From assembly GCF_000379625.1 (NCBI RefSeq), contig NZ_KB903246.1, positions 186,001 to 250,000 on the forward strand: a stretch of 64,000 bases of DNA, read 5' to 3'. This stretch comes from Actinomycetospora chiangmaiensis DSM 45062. Lineage in GTDB: Bacteria > Actinomycetota > Actinomycetes > Mycobacteriales > Pseudonocardiaceae. Under the pieces are notes generated by a model, which saw nothing but the letters and a program-made list of their open reading frames with translations, made no database searches and was not told where the DNA came from. Shown here piece after piece: positions 46,288-56,234 of the stretch. Made by a program: the position numbers and the translations under genes. Within the stretch, counting starts at the first letter, position 1. Each line of letters opens with the position of its first letter.

Positions 46288-46863
46288 TCACCCGTGTCGT
46301 TCGGCGTCGCGACGCTGCGTGCCGCCCCGACCGTCCGGAAATCCCGTCGCGGGCGACCCGGACGACCACTCCTCGGGGGTGACCGCCACGCACGGCCCCG
46401 CCGCCCACCACGCGGGGAGCAGGGCCAACGCCTCGTCCCCGGCCGGGTTCACCCCGGGCCCGGCGGCCAGGGTGTGCGCGACGTGGACGTGCAGGCACTT
46501 CACCCGCTCCGGCATGCCGCCCGCGCTGACGTCGGTGCCCAGCGGCTCGATCGCGTCGCGCTCGGCGAGATAGCGCTCGTGGGCCGCGCGGTAGGCGGCG
46601 GCGAACTCCGCGTCGGTCGCGAGCCGGTCGGTCTGCTCGCGCATCAGCCCCTCCGCCTCCAGGGACCCGATGCGGGACGTGAGGCGCGGGCAGGTGGCGT
46701 AGTAGAGCGTGGGGAACGGCGTGCCGTCCTCGAGGCGCGGGGCGGTCTGCACCGTGTCGGGCAGGCCGCACGGGCACCGGTGCGCGACGGCACGCAGGCC
46801 GCGCGGGGCGCGGCCGATCTGGGCGGCGACCGCCTCGCGGTCGCCCTCGACGACGGGCTCCAT
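46288..46863 (-). CDS. DUF501 family protein
   Basis: 191 residues. The conserved core is AAQIGRAPRGLRAVAHRCPCGLP, TPFPTLYYATCPRLTSRIGSLE, and the Cys/His-bearing GGMPERVKCLHVHVAHTLA and NPAGDEALALL. Several Cys and His residues suggest metal binding. It lies 21 bp after divIC and is probably in one operon with eno. Rv1025 equivalent. No biochemical activity is known to me for this family. Confidence 0.9.
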   Translation of the reverse strand: MEPVVEGDREAVAAQIGRAPRGLRAVAHRCPCGLPDTVQTAPRLEDGTPFPTLYYATCPRLTSRIGSLEAEGLMREQTDRLATDAEFAAAYRAAHERYLAERDAIEPLGTDVSAGGMPERVKCLHVHVAHTLAAGPGVNPAGDEALALLPAWWAAGPCVAVTPEEWSSGSPATGFPDGRGGTQRRDAERHG

Positions 46864-46884
46864 GGGTTCCTGACGTCAGGTCGC

Positions 46885-47481
46885 TCAGGGCTGGGTGGTC
46901 GGGGTCCCGAGGGTCCCCCGGGCGACACGGGTGTACCAGGGCAGGTCGGCCTCGGACGGCGCGATCGGGGCGGCCTGCGCCGCCACCCGGCCGGCGTCCC
47001 CGGGCAGCTCCACGCGGTAGGGCGTCTCCCCCGGCCGCGCGTACCCGAGGCGGGCGCGGGCGAGGGCCTCGACGTGGGCCGGGTCGTCCATCGCCGTGCG
47101 CTCGGCGCGCAGCTGCGCGGCCTCGGCGTCGAGCCGTTGCTGCTGCGCGGCGACGGCGGCGAGCTCGTGGCGCTGCGAGACGTAGTTGCGCAGCGGGACC
47201 GCGACGGTCAGCGCCAGGGCGCAGACCACCACGGCGAGCAGCGCCGCGCGCCGCGCCGTCGACAGCCCGAGCGCGCCGCGCGTGGCGTGGACCGCCCGCG
47301 CCGCGGCCTGGGCCGCCGCCGGGGTGTTCCGCCCGCGACCCGACAACGGGTGCCGCCGCAGGGCGGCCCGCTGCGGATCGCGGCGCGGACCCTGACGGGC
47401 CCGTTGCCGGCCCCGCGACCGGGCCGCGCCCGCACCCGTCGTCGGGACGGATCCCTGGTCGGGAGCGGGGGCGGCGGCCAT
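46885..47481 (-). CDS. Septum formation initiator, DivIC/FtsB family
   Basis: 198 residues. A basic disordered N-terminus (1-75) and one membrane helix (RRAALLAVVVCALALTVAVP) precede a periplasmic-side coiled coil (RHELAAVAAQQQRLDAEAAQL) and the signature DDPAHVEALARARLGYARPGE. DivIC/FtsB links FtsL and FtsQ in the divisome. It starts 8 bp after eno, the Rv1023-Rv1024 arrangement, so cell-division supply may follow glycolytic gene expression. Confidence 0.92.
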   Translation of the reverse strand: MAAAPAPDQGSVPTTGAGAARSRGRQRARQGPRRDPQRAALRRHPLSGRGRNTPAAAQAAARAVHATRGALGLSTARRAALLAVVVCALALTVAVPLRNYVSQRHELAAVAAQQQRLDAEAAQLRAERTAMDDPAHVEALARARLGYARPGETPYRVELPGDAGRVAAQAAPIAPSEADLPWYTRVARGTLGTPTTQP

Positions 47482-47489
47482 CGGGGGCC

Positions 47490-48860
<1,371 letters not shown>

Positions 48861-48923
48861 TCACACCGCGGGCACCCCGGTTCACCCCTCGCGTCGGCGC
48901 CGTTCGGGTCCTACCGTGCGGGA

Positions 48924-49319
48924 ATGTCGACGCCGCGTTGGTCCTCCGAATCCGGTGTCACCGCCTTCCGGCGGGCGGAGCAGCTGCTCGACGACCGACG
49001 TCCGCTCGACGCGTTGAAGGCCCTCGGCACGCTCCCCGAGACCGAGAGCGAGGCGGCGTCGGTGCAGCTGCTCGCCGCGCGCGCCTATCTCGCGTCGGCC
49101 CAGCTGCGGCGCGCCGAGGCGGGGTTCCTCCGGGTCCTCGAGCTCGACCCCGCCGACCACTACGCCCGCTTCGCCCTCGGTCGGTGCCTGCAGCGCCAGT
49201 CCCGGCTCCCCGAGGCGCGCGCCCAGCTCCGCATGGCCGCCGCCATGGACCCGCGTCCGGAGTACCAGGAGGCGCTCGGCGAGGTGAGCGCGTCCATCGC
49301 GCTGCGCCGGGGGGCGTAG
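48924..49319 (+). CDS. Tetratricopeptide repeat protein
   Basis: 131 residues from ATG 48924. Two to three TPR-like helical hairpins are visible, the clearest being RRAEAGFLRVLELDPADHYA and FALGRCLQRQSRLPEARAQL. No signal peptide or membrane segment, so it is a cytoplasmic scaffold or adaptor. It diverges from eno with about 150 bp between and converges on the transglycosylase across a family 1 hairpin element. Partner unknown. Confidence 0.85.
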   Translation: MSTPRWSSESGVTAFRRAEQLLDDRRPLDALKALGTLPETESEAASVQLLAARAYLASAQLRRAEAGFLRVLELDPADHYARFALGRCLQRQSRLPEARAQLRMAAAMDPRPEYQEALGEVSASIALRRGA

Positions 49320-49330
49320 CCGACCTCCAT

Positions 49331-49383
49331 GACAGCGGAGCGTCGTTGCTGTCACCCAGTGGCAGCAACGACGCTTCGCTGTC
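49331..49383. repeat. Dispersed hairpin element, family 1, copy 3 (most complete)
   Basis: Arms 49331-49355 and 49359-49383 pair over 25 bp with only two G-T wobbles around a 3-nt loop CCA. It shares the AGCGTCGTTGCTGTCAC core with 3279 and 29159. It lies between the convergent TPR and transglycosylase genes. Confidence 0.85.
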
Positions 49384-49463
49384 ATCCGGGCCGCGCTGCC
49401 GTGATCAACGGTCCCCTGGCGGGGTCACCGGGGGCCCCGGGAGCCCGCCGGAGGACCGGTGAT

Positions 49464-50882
49464 CTACGGCGACGTGCTGTTGGCGTAGGCCTGGGCGGCC
49501 GCGTAGACCCGGCGGCCGTAGTCGTCGGAGTAGTTGTACGAGAGCACCGCGTCCCGCCACCCCTCGCCCGTGGCCAGGTCGCGGTTGCCCGCGCAGAGGT
49601 AGCGGCCGGCGGTGAACGCGGCGTCGTAGATGTTGTTCGGGTCCGCGATGCCGTCGCCGTTGCCGTCGGAGCCCCACCGCGCCCACGTGGACTCGATGAA
49701 CTGCATCGGGCCCTCCGCGCGGTCGTAGCCGCCGCCGCTCCCGGCGATCGCCCGGTTGCCGCTGGTGCCGTCGAGCGGGACGCCGATGATCGGGGGCGAC
49801 ACGGCGCCGTTCGGGGCGATCGTCGCCCCCCGGTAGCGGCCGTGGTTCGACTCGATGCGCCCCAGCCCCGCGATGGTCACCCAGCTGAGGTGGCAGCCGG
49901 GGTCGAGCTTGCGCATCGCCAGGTCCGCCATGCCGTAGGCCTGGAGCGCGATCGGCGGGATGTTCGTCCGGGGCGCCAGCCCGTTCGCCCACGCCGAGAT
50001 GGTGGGCGCGCGGCCCGGCGCCGCCGCGGTCGCGGTCCCCGGCAGCAGGGCGGACGGCGGCGCCACCGCGGTCGGCTGCCCGACGGTGTTGAGGTCGACC
50101 TGCGCGGGCGCGACCTCGAGCGCCGGGATCTCGTCGGCACCGGCGTCGGTGCGTCCGAACTGGCTGCGCTGCTGGAGCACCACGACCGTGCCGACCACCG
50201 CCGCCACGAGCACGAGCACGAGCACGAGCCGCCCGAGTGCCGCGGTGTGCTTCTTCGGGGGCTCCTTCGGCGTGCTCGGCGGGGGCGGTCCGCCCACCGG
50301 GAGCACCGGACCGCCCGACGACGGGTCCGGCGTCCCCGTCGGGCGCGGGGCCGGGGTGGGACGGGGCCCCGGGGTCGGCCGCGGCCGGCCGGTGCCGGTC
50401 GGGGTGTCCGACGGGGTCGCCACCGCGTCCACGGGCGGCGGGGTCGCGGCCCCCGCCCGCACGGCGGCCGTCGGCGCCGACGGGACACGGAGCCCGCGGG
50501 AGCGGCGGCGCGACCGGACGGCCGGGCTCTCCCCCGTCGCCTCGACCACCGGCATCCCCGCGGAGGCCTCGGCGGAGGGATCGGAGGGCGGGGCGGACGC
50601 CGGCGAAACCGGCGCGGCGGATTCGCCCGGGTCCACGACGGACGAGGGCGACGCAGCCGGGTCCACATCGGGCGACTCTGCGGGCGCCGGTCCCTCGTCG
50701 AACCACCCGGCGGGAGCGGGCGCCGCGCCCGCCCGGCCGCGCCACCCGTTGTCGGGAACGGGGAGGCGCTCGGTCTCCGGGCCGTCCGGCGCCGGACGGC
50801 GGAGGGGTGCGGTGACGTCGTCGGGCTCGCCGTCCTCGTCGGACGGGCCCGCTCCGCGGTGGGAGTCGACGCTCGTGCTCAT
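49464..50882 (-). CDS. Membrane-anchored lytic transglycosylase (LpqU-like)
   Basis: 472 residues. A long disordered Pro/Ala/Ser cytoplasmic region (1-215), one membrane helix (GRLVLVLVLVAAVVGTVVVL, coded by a CGAGCA-type repeat) and a linker lead to a C-terminal SLT_2 domain. Catalytic Glu lies in GLGRIESNHGRYRG; GPMQFIESTWARWGSDGNGDG and NIYDAAFTAGRYLC are the conserved core. It cleaves peptidoglycan glycan strands. Rv1022 (lpqU) has this position but is a lipoprotein; here the anchor is a helix with a large N-terminal extension. Confidence 0.88.
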   Translation of the reverse strand: MSTSVDSHRGAGPSDEDGEPDDVTAPLRRPAPDGPETERLPVPDNGWRGRAGAAPAPAGWFDEGPAPAESPDVDPAASPSSVVDPGESAAPVSPASAPPSDPSAEASAGMPVVEATGESPAVRSRRRSRGLRVPSAPTAAVRAGAATPPPVDAVATPSDTPTGTGRPRPTPGPRPTPAPRPTGTPDPSSGGPVLPVGGPPPPSTPKEPPKKHTAALGRLVLVLVLVAAVVGTVVVLQQRSQFGRTDAGADEIPALEVAPAQVDLNTVGQPTAVAPPSALLPGTATAAAPGRAPTISAWANGLAPRTNIPPIALQAYGMADLAMRKLDPGCHLSWVTIAGLGRIESNHGRYRGATIAPNGAVSPPIIGVPLDGTSGNRAIAGSGGGYDRAEGPMQFIESTWARWGSDGNGDGIADPNNIYDAAFTAGRYLCAGNRDLATGEGWRDAVLSYNYSDDYGRRVYAAAQAYANSTSP

Positions 50883-50946
50883 CGCGGATCAGGTTACGGG
50901 CCGGTCACCGCGATCTTCGTCCGGCCCGGTCCCGTGTCACGGCGGG

Positions 50947-52179
50947 TCATGCCTCGAGCAGGGACTGTCCCCAGTAGGCGCCGTCGGCGAGCCCGCCCGG
51001 GCAGGCGAAGACGGCCGATCCGGTGTGTTCGATGTACTCCATCATCCGGTCATGCCGGGCCAGGGCACTCTGCATCGGGACGAACTGCCGCTGCGGGTCG
51101 CGCATGAAGGCGAGGAAGAACAGGCCCGCGTTCAGGTGGCCCGCGCCGTCGCTGCCGTCGACGAAGTTGTAGCCGCGCCGCAGGATCCGCACGCCGCCGA
51201 GCGAGGACGCCGAGGCGAGCCGGATGTGGGCGTCGTCGGCGATCATCGGGGAGCTGAGGTCGATCGGGGCGAACTCGTCGGCCGCGCCGATCGGCGCGCC
51301 CGTCCCCTTCGTGCGCCCGGTGAGCGACTCCTGCTCCGTGAGGGAGGTGCGGTCCCAGGTCTCGACGTGCATCCGGATGCGGCGCGCGACGAGGTAGGTG
51401 CCGTTCGCCATCCACGGGGCGCCGTCGGCGGGGGTGGCCCAGACCTGCTCGTCGAGCGCGGCGGTGTCCTCGGCCTTGAGGTTGTTCGTGCCGTCCTTGA
51501 ACCCGAACAGGTTGCGGTGGGTCTGCTGGGTGGTCGAGGTCGAGGAGGTCCGGCCGAAGCCGAGCTGCGACCAGCGCACCGCCGTCGTCCCGAAGCCCAT
51601 CCGCACGAGGTTCCGCACGGCGTGCACGGCGACCTGCGGGTCGTCGGCGCACGCCTGGATGCACAGGTCTCCCCCGGAGAGCGCCGGGTCCAGGCGATCG
51701 CGCTGGAACGGCGGGAGGTCGGCGAGCGCGGCCGGCCGCGGGATACCGAGCTTGTCGAGCAGCGAGCCGCCGATGCCGAAGGTCAGCGTCAGCGAGGCGG
51801 CCGGGAGGTCGAGCGCCTCGCCGGTGTCGGTCGGCGGGGCGGCCGGGTTGCGGTTGATCGCGCCGCCCGGCGCCGCCTCCGCGCCCGCCGTCATGCGCTC
51901 GGCGGCCGTGGTCCATCGCTTGAGCAGCGCGACGACGGCCTGCCGCAGGATCGGGCCGGTCGCGGTCACGTCGAGGGCGACGAAGTGCAGCCGGTCCTGG
52001 GCGGGGGTGACGATCCCGGCCTGGTGGACCCCGCGGAACGGGACGACCGCCTGCTCCGGAGGGCCCGGCTCGGTGGACGACCCGGCGAGGTAGCCCCCGG
52101 CGACGCCGGCGCCGACCAGGGCGGTCCCGGCGCCGGCCGCTCCGAGCAGCCGACGCCGGGTGAAGCCGCGCAGGCTCAT
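50947..52179 (-). CDS. efeB: Dyp-type peroxidase EfeB (iron uptake, Tat-exported)
   Basis: 410 residues. A twin-arginine signal (TRRRLLGAAGAGTALVGAG) directs export of the folded heme protein. The Dyp fold is shown by NLFGFKDGTNN (the GxxDG distal Asp motif), SQLGFGRTSSTS, ILRRGYNF and AGLFFLAFMRDPQRQF. EfeB completes the EfeUOB system, probably handling ferrous oxidation or heme chemistry at the membrane. Its ATG overlaps the efeO stop (ATGA). Last gene of the operon. Confidence 0.95.
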   Translation of the reverse strand: MSLRGFTRRRLLGAAGAGTALVGAGVAGGYLAGSSTEPGPPEQAVVPFRGVHQAGIVTPAQDRLHFVALDVTATGPILRQAVVALLKRWTTAAERMTAGAEAAPGGAINRNPAAPPTDTGEALDLPAASLTLTFGIGGSLLDKLGIPRPAALADLPPFQRDRLDPALSGGDLCIQACADDPQVAVHAVRNLVRMGFGTTAVRWSQLGFGRTSSTSTTQQTHRNLFGFKDGTNNLKAEDTAALDEQVWATPADGAPWMANGTYLVARRIRMHVETWDRTSLTEQESLTGRTKGTGAPIGAADEFAPIDLSSPMIADDAHIRLASASSLGGVRILRRGYNFVDGSDGAGHLNAGLFFLAFMRDPQRQFVPMQSALARHDRMMEYIEHTGSAVFACPGGLADGAYWGQSLLEA

Positions 52180-53318
52180 GCCGCGATGACCCCGGCGACC
52201 TGGCTGACGGGCTCGGCGACGGCGTCGACGGCCTCGGTCAGCTTCTTCGTGTCGTCCGGCGTCAGCTGGGTGTAGAGCTTGAAGCCGTCACCGGCGCGGT
52301 AGTTCTCCAGCAGCGCGTCGAGGGCGGCGAAGCGCTGGTCGAGGGTCTGCCCGAGCACCGGGTCGCGCTGGTCGATCACCGGGCGCAGCGCGGACACCGC
52401 GGCCTGCGAGCCGTCGACGTTGGCGCGGACGTCGAACAGGTCGGTGTGCGAGTAGCGGTCCTCCTCGCCGGTGATCTTGCGGGTGGCGACCTCGTCGAGC
52501 AGTTCCTTGGCGCCGTTCGCCATCTGCAGCGGGGTCAGCTGCACGGTGCCGACCCGCGACTGCAGTTCCCGCACGTCGGCCATCAGCCGGTCGGCCATCG
52601 CGCCCGAGTCGGGCTGCAGGCCGGTGACCCACAGGTCCTTCTCCAGGCGGTGGTAGCCGGTGAACGCGACGCCCGGGTCGCGCTGGTCGTCCTCCCGGCC
52701 GTCGATCCTCGGGTCGATGTCGCCGAAGGACTCGGCGACCGGCTCGATGCGCTCCCAGTAGGTGCGGCTGACGGGGAAGAGTGCCTGCGCCGCGGGGACG
52801 TCGCCGCGCTTGACCGCGTCGGTGAACTCGCCGGTCTTCGCGACGAGGGCCTCGGTCTGCGAGGTGGTGTAGCGCTGGTAGCCCTGCACCGCGGCCGCCA
52901 GTCCCGCGTCGCCCTCGACGGCCGTGGCGGCGTTGCCGGTCACGGTGAAGGGCGCGCGGAGGCCGTCGCCGAGCATGCCCGGCTTGCAGGCGGTGGTGTA
53001 CGTGCCGCCCTGCGGGACCTCGACGGTGAGCGGTCGGGTGAGACCGGGGCCGATGTTCTCGACCTCGCCGATGATGCGGTCGCCCGCGCCGTAGAGGTAG
53101 AACTCGGTCACCTTCGACCCGGCGTTGCGGATCGTGAACGAGACCGTCCCGGCGGGCGCGGTCGCGGCGGACAGGTCGCAGGACGTGTCGCTCGCGGTGA
53201 CCGAGATCGGGCCGGGCTGCCCGGGGGCGCTCTGCGGGGTCGCGGTGCTGGTGCACCCGGAGACGACGACGGCGGCCAGGGTCGCGGCGAGCGTCGCGAG
53301 GACGGGACGTGCAGACAC
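52176..53318 (-). CDS. efeO: Iron-uptake lipoprotein EfeO
   Basis: 380 residues from GTG with AGGAG upstream. A lipobox VVSGC at about residues 18-22 anchors it outside the membrane. Residues about 35-125 are a cupredoxin domain (ISVTASDTSCDLSAATAPAG, TEFYLYGAGDRIIGEV). The remainder is the helical M75-like domain with GYHRLEKDLWVTG, the HxxE metal-binding motif. EfeO captures iron and hands it to the permease. It is 36 bp after efeU and overlaps efeB. Confidence 0.95.
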   Translation of the reverse strand: MSARPVLATLAATLAAVVVSGCTSTATPQSAPGQPGPISVTASDTSCDLSAATAPAGTVSFTIRNAGSKVTEFYLYGAGDRIIGEVENIGPGLTRPLTVEVPQGGTYTTACKPGMLGDGLRAPFTVTGNAATAVEGDAGLAAAVQGYQRYTTSQTEALVAKTGEFTDAVKRGDVPAAQALFPVSRTYWERIEPVAESFGDIDPRIDGREDDQRDPGVAFTGYHRLEKDLWVTGLQPDSGAMADRLMADVRELQSRVGTVQLTPLQMANGAKELLDEVATRKITGEEDRYSHTDLFDVRANVDGSQAAVSALRPVIDQRDPVLGQTLDQRFAALDALLENYRAGDGFKLYTQLTPDDTKKLTEAVDAVAEPVSQVAGVIAA

Positions 53319-53354
53319 GGTTCTCCTGTCGAGGACGAGGCGTGGGGGGGAATT

Positions 53355-54200
53355 TCAGGCGGCGCTGGCGGCCGGGGTCCCGCGGTCGGCGGGCGGCGCC
53401 GTCCGGCGCACCGGCCGCACGAAGAGGGTGAGCACGACGGCCACGTAGAGGACCCAGACGGCCGCCTCGAGCACGGTGGTCTGCGGCGAGAAGTTGAAGA
53501 CGCCCTTGAGGAGCGTGCCGTACCAGGAGTCGGCCGGGACGGCGGCGCTCACGTCGAACGCGAGCGTGTAGAGCCCGGGCAGGACGCCGGCCTCCTGCAG
53601 GTCGTGGACGCCGTACGCGAGGATGCCGGCCGCGACGAAGACGAGCAGCACGCCGGTGACGGTGAAGAACTTCCCCATGTTCAGGCTCAGCGCGCCGCGG
53701 TAGATCAGGTACGCGATGACCACGGACGCGGCGATCCCGATGACGAAGCCGATCAGGGGCCCCGTCGTCGAGCCCGCGGCCTGGACCGCGGCGAAGAAGA
53801 AGATCGCGGTCTCGAGTCCCTCACGGCCGACCGCCAGGGCCGCCATCACGACGACCGCCACCGGACCCATCGCGATGGCCTTCTCCAGGCCGCCCCGCAG
53901 CTCCGTCGAGATGGAGCGCGCCGCCCGGCGCATCCAGAAGATCATCCAGGTGACGAACCCGACCGCGATGATCGACAGGCCGCCGCCGAACGTCTCCTGG
54001 GCCTCGAAGGTGAGGGCCTGCTCGGTCAGCGTGAGGACGAGGACGACGCCGATGCTCACCGCGATCGCGGCCCCGACGCCGAGCCACACCCGGGGGAGCT
54101 CACGGCGTCGGTCGGTCTGGACCAGGAAGGCCACGAGGATGCTGACCACCAGCGAGGCCTCGAGGCCCTCTCGCAGGCCGATCAGAGCGTTGCCCAGCAT
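53355..54200 (-). CDS. efeU: High-affinity iron permease EfeU (FTR1 family)
   Basis: 281 residues from ATG 54200, chosen because it begins with the conserved LGNALIGLREGLEASLV segment. Both REGLE iron-translocation motifs are present: LREGLEASLV in helix 1 and VGREGLETAIFFFAAV in helix 4. Seven membrane segments are visible. It transports iron across the cytoplasmic membrane with EfeO and EfeB, encoded next. An IdeR/DmdR-like iron box lies 31 bp upstream, so iron repression is likely. Confidence 0.96.
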   Translation of the reverse strand: MLGNALIGLREGLEASLVVSILVAFLVQTDRRRELPRVWLGVGAAIAVSIGVVLVLTLTEQALTFEAQETFGGGLSIIAVGFVTWMIFWMRRAARSISTELRGGLEKAIAMGPVAVVVMAALAVGREGLETAIFFFAAVQAAGSTTGPLIGFVIGIAASVVIAYLIYRGALSLNMGKFFTVTGVLLVFVAAGILAYGVHDLQEAGVLPGLYTLAFDVSAAVPADSWYGTLLKGVFNFSPQTTVLEAAVWVLYVAVVLTLFVRPVRRTAPPADRGTPAASAA

Positions 54201-54230
54201 CCGTCCGTCCTCACGTCGATCCACTCGAAG

Positions 54231-54249
54231 TGAGGTGAGGCTAGCCTTC
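54231..54249. promoter_or_regulatory. Probable iron box (IdeR/DmdR-type) upstream of efeUOB
   Basis: TGAGGTGAGGCTAGCCTTC agrees with the TTAGGTTAGGCTAACCTAA consensus at 14 of 19 positions, including the central AGGCTA half-sites. It ends 31 bp from the efeU start codon, the usual place for an iron-dependent repressor to block the promoter. Confidence 0.75.
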
Positions 54250-54281
54250 TCTGGCCGGTGACGGAAGCGCCGGGTCGGCGA

Positions 54282-55208
54282 CTACTTCACGAAACCGGCA
54301 CGTCGCGCAGCGCGACGCCAGAACGCGACATCTCGGAACGAACCGGCCTCGAAGGTCTCCAATGTCCGCACCCGCGCCGCGAACGCCGTCGCCGCGGCCC
54401 GCAGCTCGCCCTCCGGGTCGCCGCCCGGTCCGGCGGCCGCGACGACCGCACGGGCGACCTCCGAGTCGGTCGCCGCGAGGGCCGCGAGGACGTCGTCCGG
54501 GACGCCCGCGCGGCGGAGCCGGCTGACGTACTTGGCCAGCAGCGCGGCGCCGGGCTGGGCGAGCGCGACCCCGTCGAGCACCGACTCCCGCTGCTTCTCG
54601 GTGGCCTTGAGCTCCTCCCAGCGGCGGTCCTGGTCGCTCGCGGTGGCGACGTCATCCGTGCCCGCGAACACGTGCGGGTGGCGGCCGACGAGCTTCGCGA
54701 CCAGCTCGGCGGCCACGTCGTCGACGTCGTAGCCCTCGGCCTCGGCCGCCACCCGGGCGTGGAAGAGCACCTGCAGGAGCACGTCCCCGAGCTCCTCGCG
54801 GGTGGCCGCCACGTCGCCCGCCGCGACCGCGTCGTAGAGCTCGTAGGTCTCCTCGACGAGGTAGCGCAGCAGGCTCTCGTGGGTCTGCTCCGCGTCCCAG
54901 GGGCAGCCGCCGGGCGAGCGCAATCGGTCCATCACGGCGACCGCGGCGAGCAGCTCGGCGCCCGCCGGCGCCTGCGGGTCCGCGCCCGCGACGAGGACGA
55001 CGGCCCCCTCCGGCCCCGAGCCGTCGTCGGGAAGGGGAACGGCGCCGAGCTCCGCGGCGAAGCGCGCCGCGACCGGCTCGGGCAGGGACGGGTCGAGCAG
55101 CACCGCGGGGGCGGCGGCGACGAGGCGGACCGCGCCCGCGGGGAGGACCGCGCCGAGCCGGGGGTCGACGGGGACCGTGATCAGCGGGTGGCCGGGCGGG
55201 AGGGTCAC
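54282..55208 (-). CDS. mazG: Nucleoside triphosphate pyrophosphohydrolase MazG
   Basis: 308 residues from GTG 55208, overlapping the upstream stop (GTGA). The MazG motif SPGGCPWDAEQTHESLLRYL is followed by VEETYELYDAV and EELGDVLLQVLFHA, the EExxE and ExxD metal-binding residues. An N-terminal region of about 110 residues and a C-terminal helical extension are as in Rv1021. It removes aberrant NTPs and is linked to (p)ppGpp control. It lies in the mfd/SurA/mazG neighbourhood conserved in mycobacteria. Confidence 0.93.
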   Translation of the reverse strand: MTLPPGHPLITVPVDPRLGAVLPAGAVRLVAAAPAVLLDPSLPEPVAARFAAELGAVPLPDDGSGPEGAVVLVAGADPQAPAGAELLAAVAVMDRLRSPGGCPWDAEQTHESLLRYLVEETYELYDAVAAGDVAATREELGDVLLQVLFHARVAAEAEGYDVDDVAAELVAKLVGRHPHVFAGTDDVATASDQDRRWEELKATEKQRESVLDGVALAQPGAALLAKYVSRLRRAGVPDDVLAALAATDSEVARAVVAAAGPGGDPEGELRAAATAFAARVRTLETFEAGSFRDVAFWRRAARRAGFVK

Positions 55209-56224
55209 GGGGAGGAGGGGCCGAACGTCACGGTCGGCGCGAGCGGGGTGATGGTCCCCGCCGCGGACGGCGGGGCGACGACGCGTACCTGCGTCGGGTC
55301 CCACGTGCCGTAGCGCGGGTTGACCTGCACCCCGATCTCGTCGGCGAGCGGCTGGATCGCCCGGAGCCCGAACTGGATCATCGTGCGGGTGTCGACGAGC
55401 GCCGCGGGCACGGTGGAGCCGCTCGGCGCCGGGGCGTTCAGCGAGCGGTCGCGGACGCGGACGACCGTCCACGGCTGTGTCGTCGGGTCCGGCTGCGGTG
55501 TCCCCGGCGCGGTCTGCTGCTGCGGCGCGGAGATGCTGACGGTGCGGCCGGGCAGGCCGAAGAGCAGCGACGACGCCGTGCGCACCTGCTCGCCGGGCTG
55601 CGTGGTGCCGGGCCGCAGCGTCGAGGCGACGATGCGGGCCTCGGGGGGCAGCGTCGCCAGCGGTCCGGGCCCGGGGTCGACGGCGAGCTGCGCGGCGGCC
55701 CGCTGGGCGGTGGCCTTGTCGCCGAAGGTCCCGACGTCGACCGTCACCTGGAGCCGGTCGAACTGGCGGCGGCCGATCTCGGCGACGACCAGCTGGTCGG
55801 TGATGAGCTGGCGCAGCGTGTCGAGGTCGTAGCCCGCGGACGTCGCGGCCTGCACGCCCCCGGCCGCCGCGACCCGCTGCTCGACCTGCGCCGGGTCGAC
55901 GGCGATGCCCTCGCGCCGCCCGGCCTCGGCGATGACCTCGTGGAGGATCGAGGTGGTCAGCAGCTCGCGGCTCTGGTCGGCGAGGGTCGCCGCGTCGAGC
56001 CCGGAGCCCTGGCGTCCCTCCTGCTGCGCCTGCTGGTCCACCGCCTGCGCGAGGATCGGGGCCGCGGTGCGCAGCCGGCTCTCGATGAGGTCGGAGGGGA
56101 TCGCGACGTTCCCGACGACGGCCGCCGTCCCGGCTCCCACCTGGGGCGCCGTGGTGGTGGAGCAGGCGGTCAGGGCGGTCAGCGCGACCAGTGCGAGGAC
56201 GATCCGGCGCAGCACGGGCGACAC
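55205..56224 (-). CDS. SurA-N-like lipoprotein (putative peptidyl-prolyl isomerase/chaperone)
   Basis: 339 residues from GTG 56224. A lipobox LTAC follows the hydrophobic segment RRIVLALVALTALTAC. Mature N-terminal helices (AAVVGNVAIPSDLIESRL, DQSRELLTTSILHEVIAEAGRREGI) fit the SurA N-terminal chaperone fold. No complete parvulin domain is seen, so isomerase activity is doubtful and a secretion chaperone is more likely. It is coupled to mazG by a 4-bp overlap. C-terminal Pro/Gln-rich stretches flank an unassigned beta region. Confidence 0.78.
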   Translation of the reverse strand: MSPVLRRIVLALVALTALTACSTTTAPQVGAGTAAVVGNVAIPSDLIESRLRTAAPILAQAVDQQAQQEGRQGSGLDAATLADQSRELLTTSILHEVIAEAGRREGIAVDPAQVEQRVAAAGGVQAATSAGYDLDTLRQLITDQLVVAEIGRRQFDRLQVTVDVGTFGDKATAQRAAAQLAVDPGPGPLATLPPEARIVASTLRPGTTQPGEQVRTASSLLFGLPGRTVSISAPQQQTAPGTPQPDPTTQPWTVVRVRDRSLNAPAPSGSTVPAALVDTRTMIQFGLRAIQPLADEIGVQVNPRYGTWDPTQVRVVAPPSAAGTITPLAPTVTFGPSSP

Positions 56225-56234
56225 CTTCTCATGG

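Noticed and set aside
50205-50232. CGAGCA-type tandem repeat considered as a separate repeat element
   Set aside because: It simply encodes the alternating Leu-Val membrane helix of the transglycosylase.
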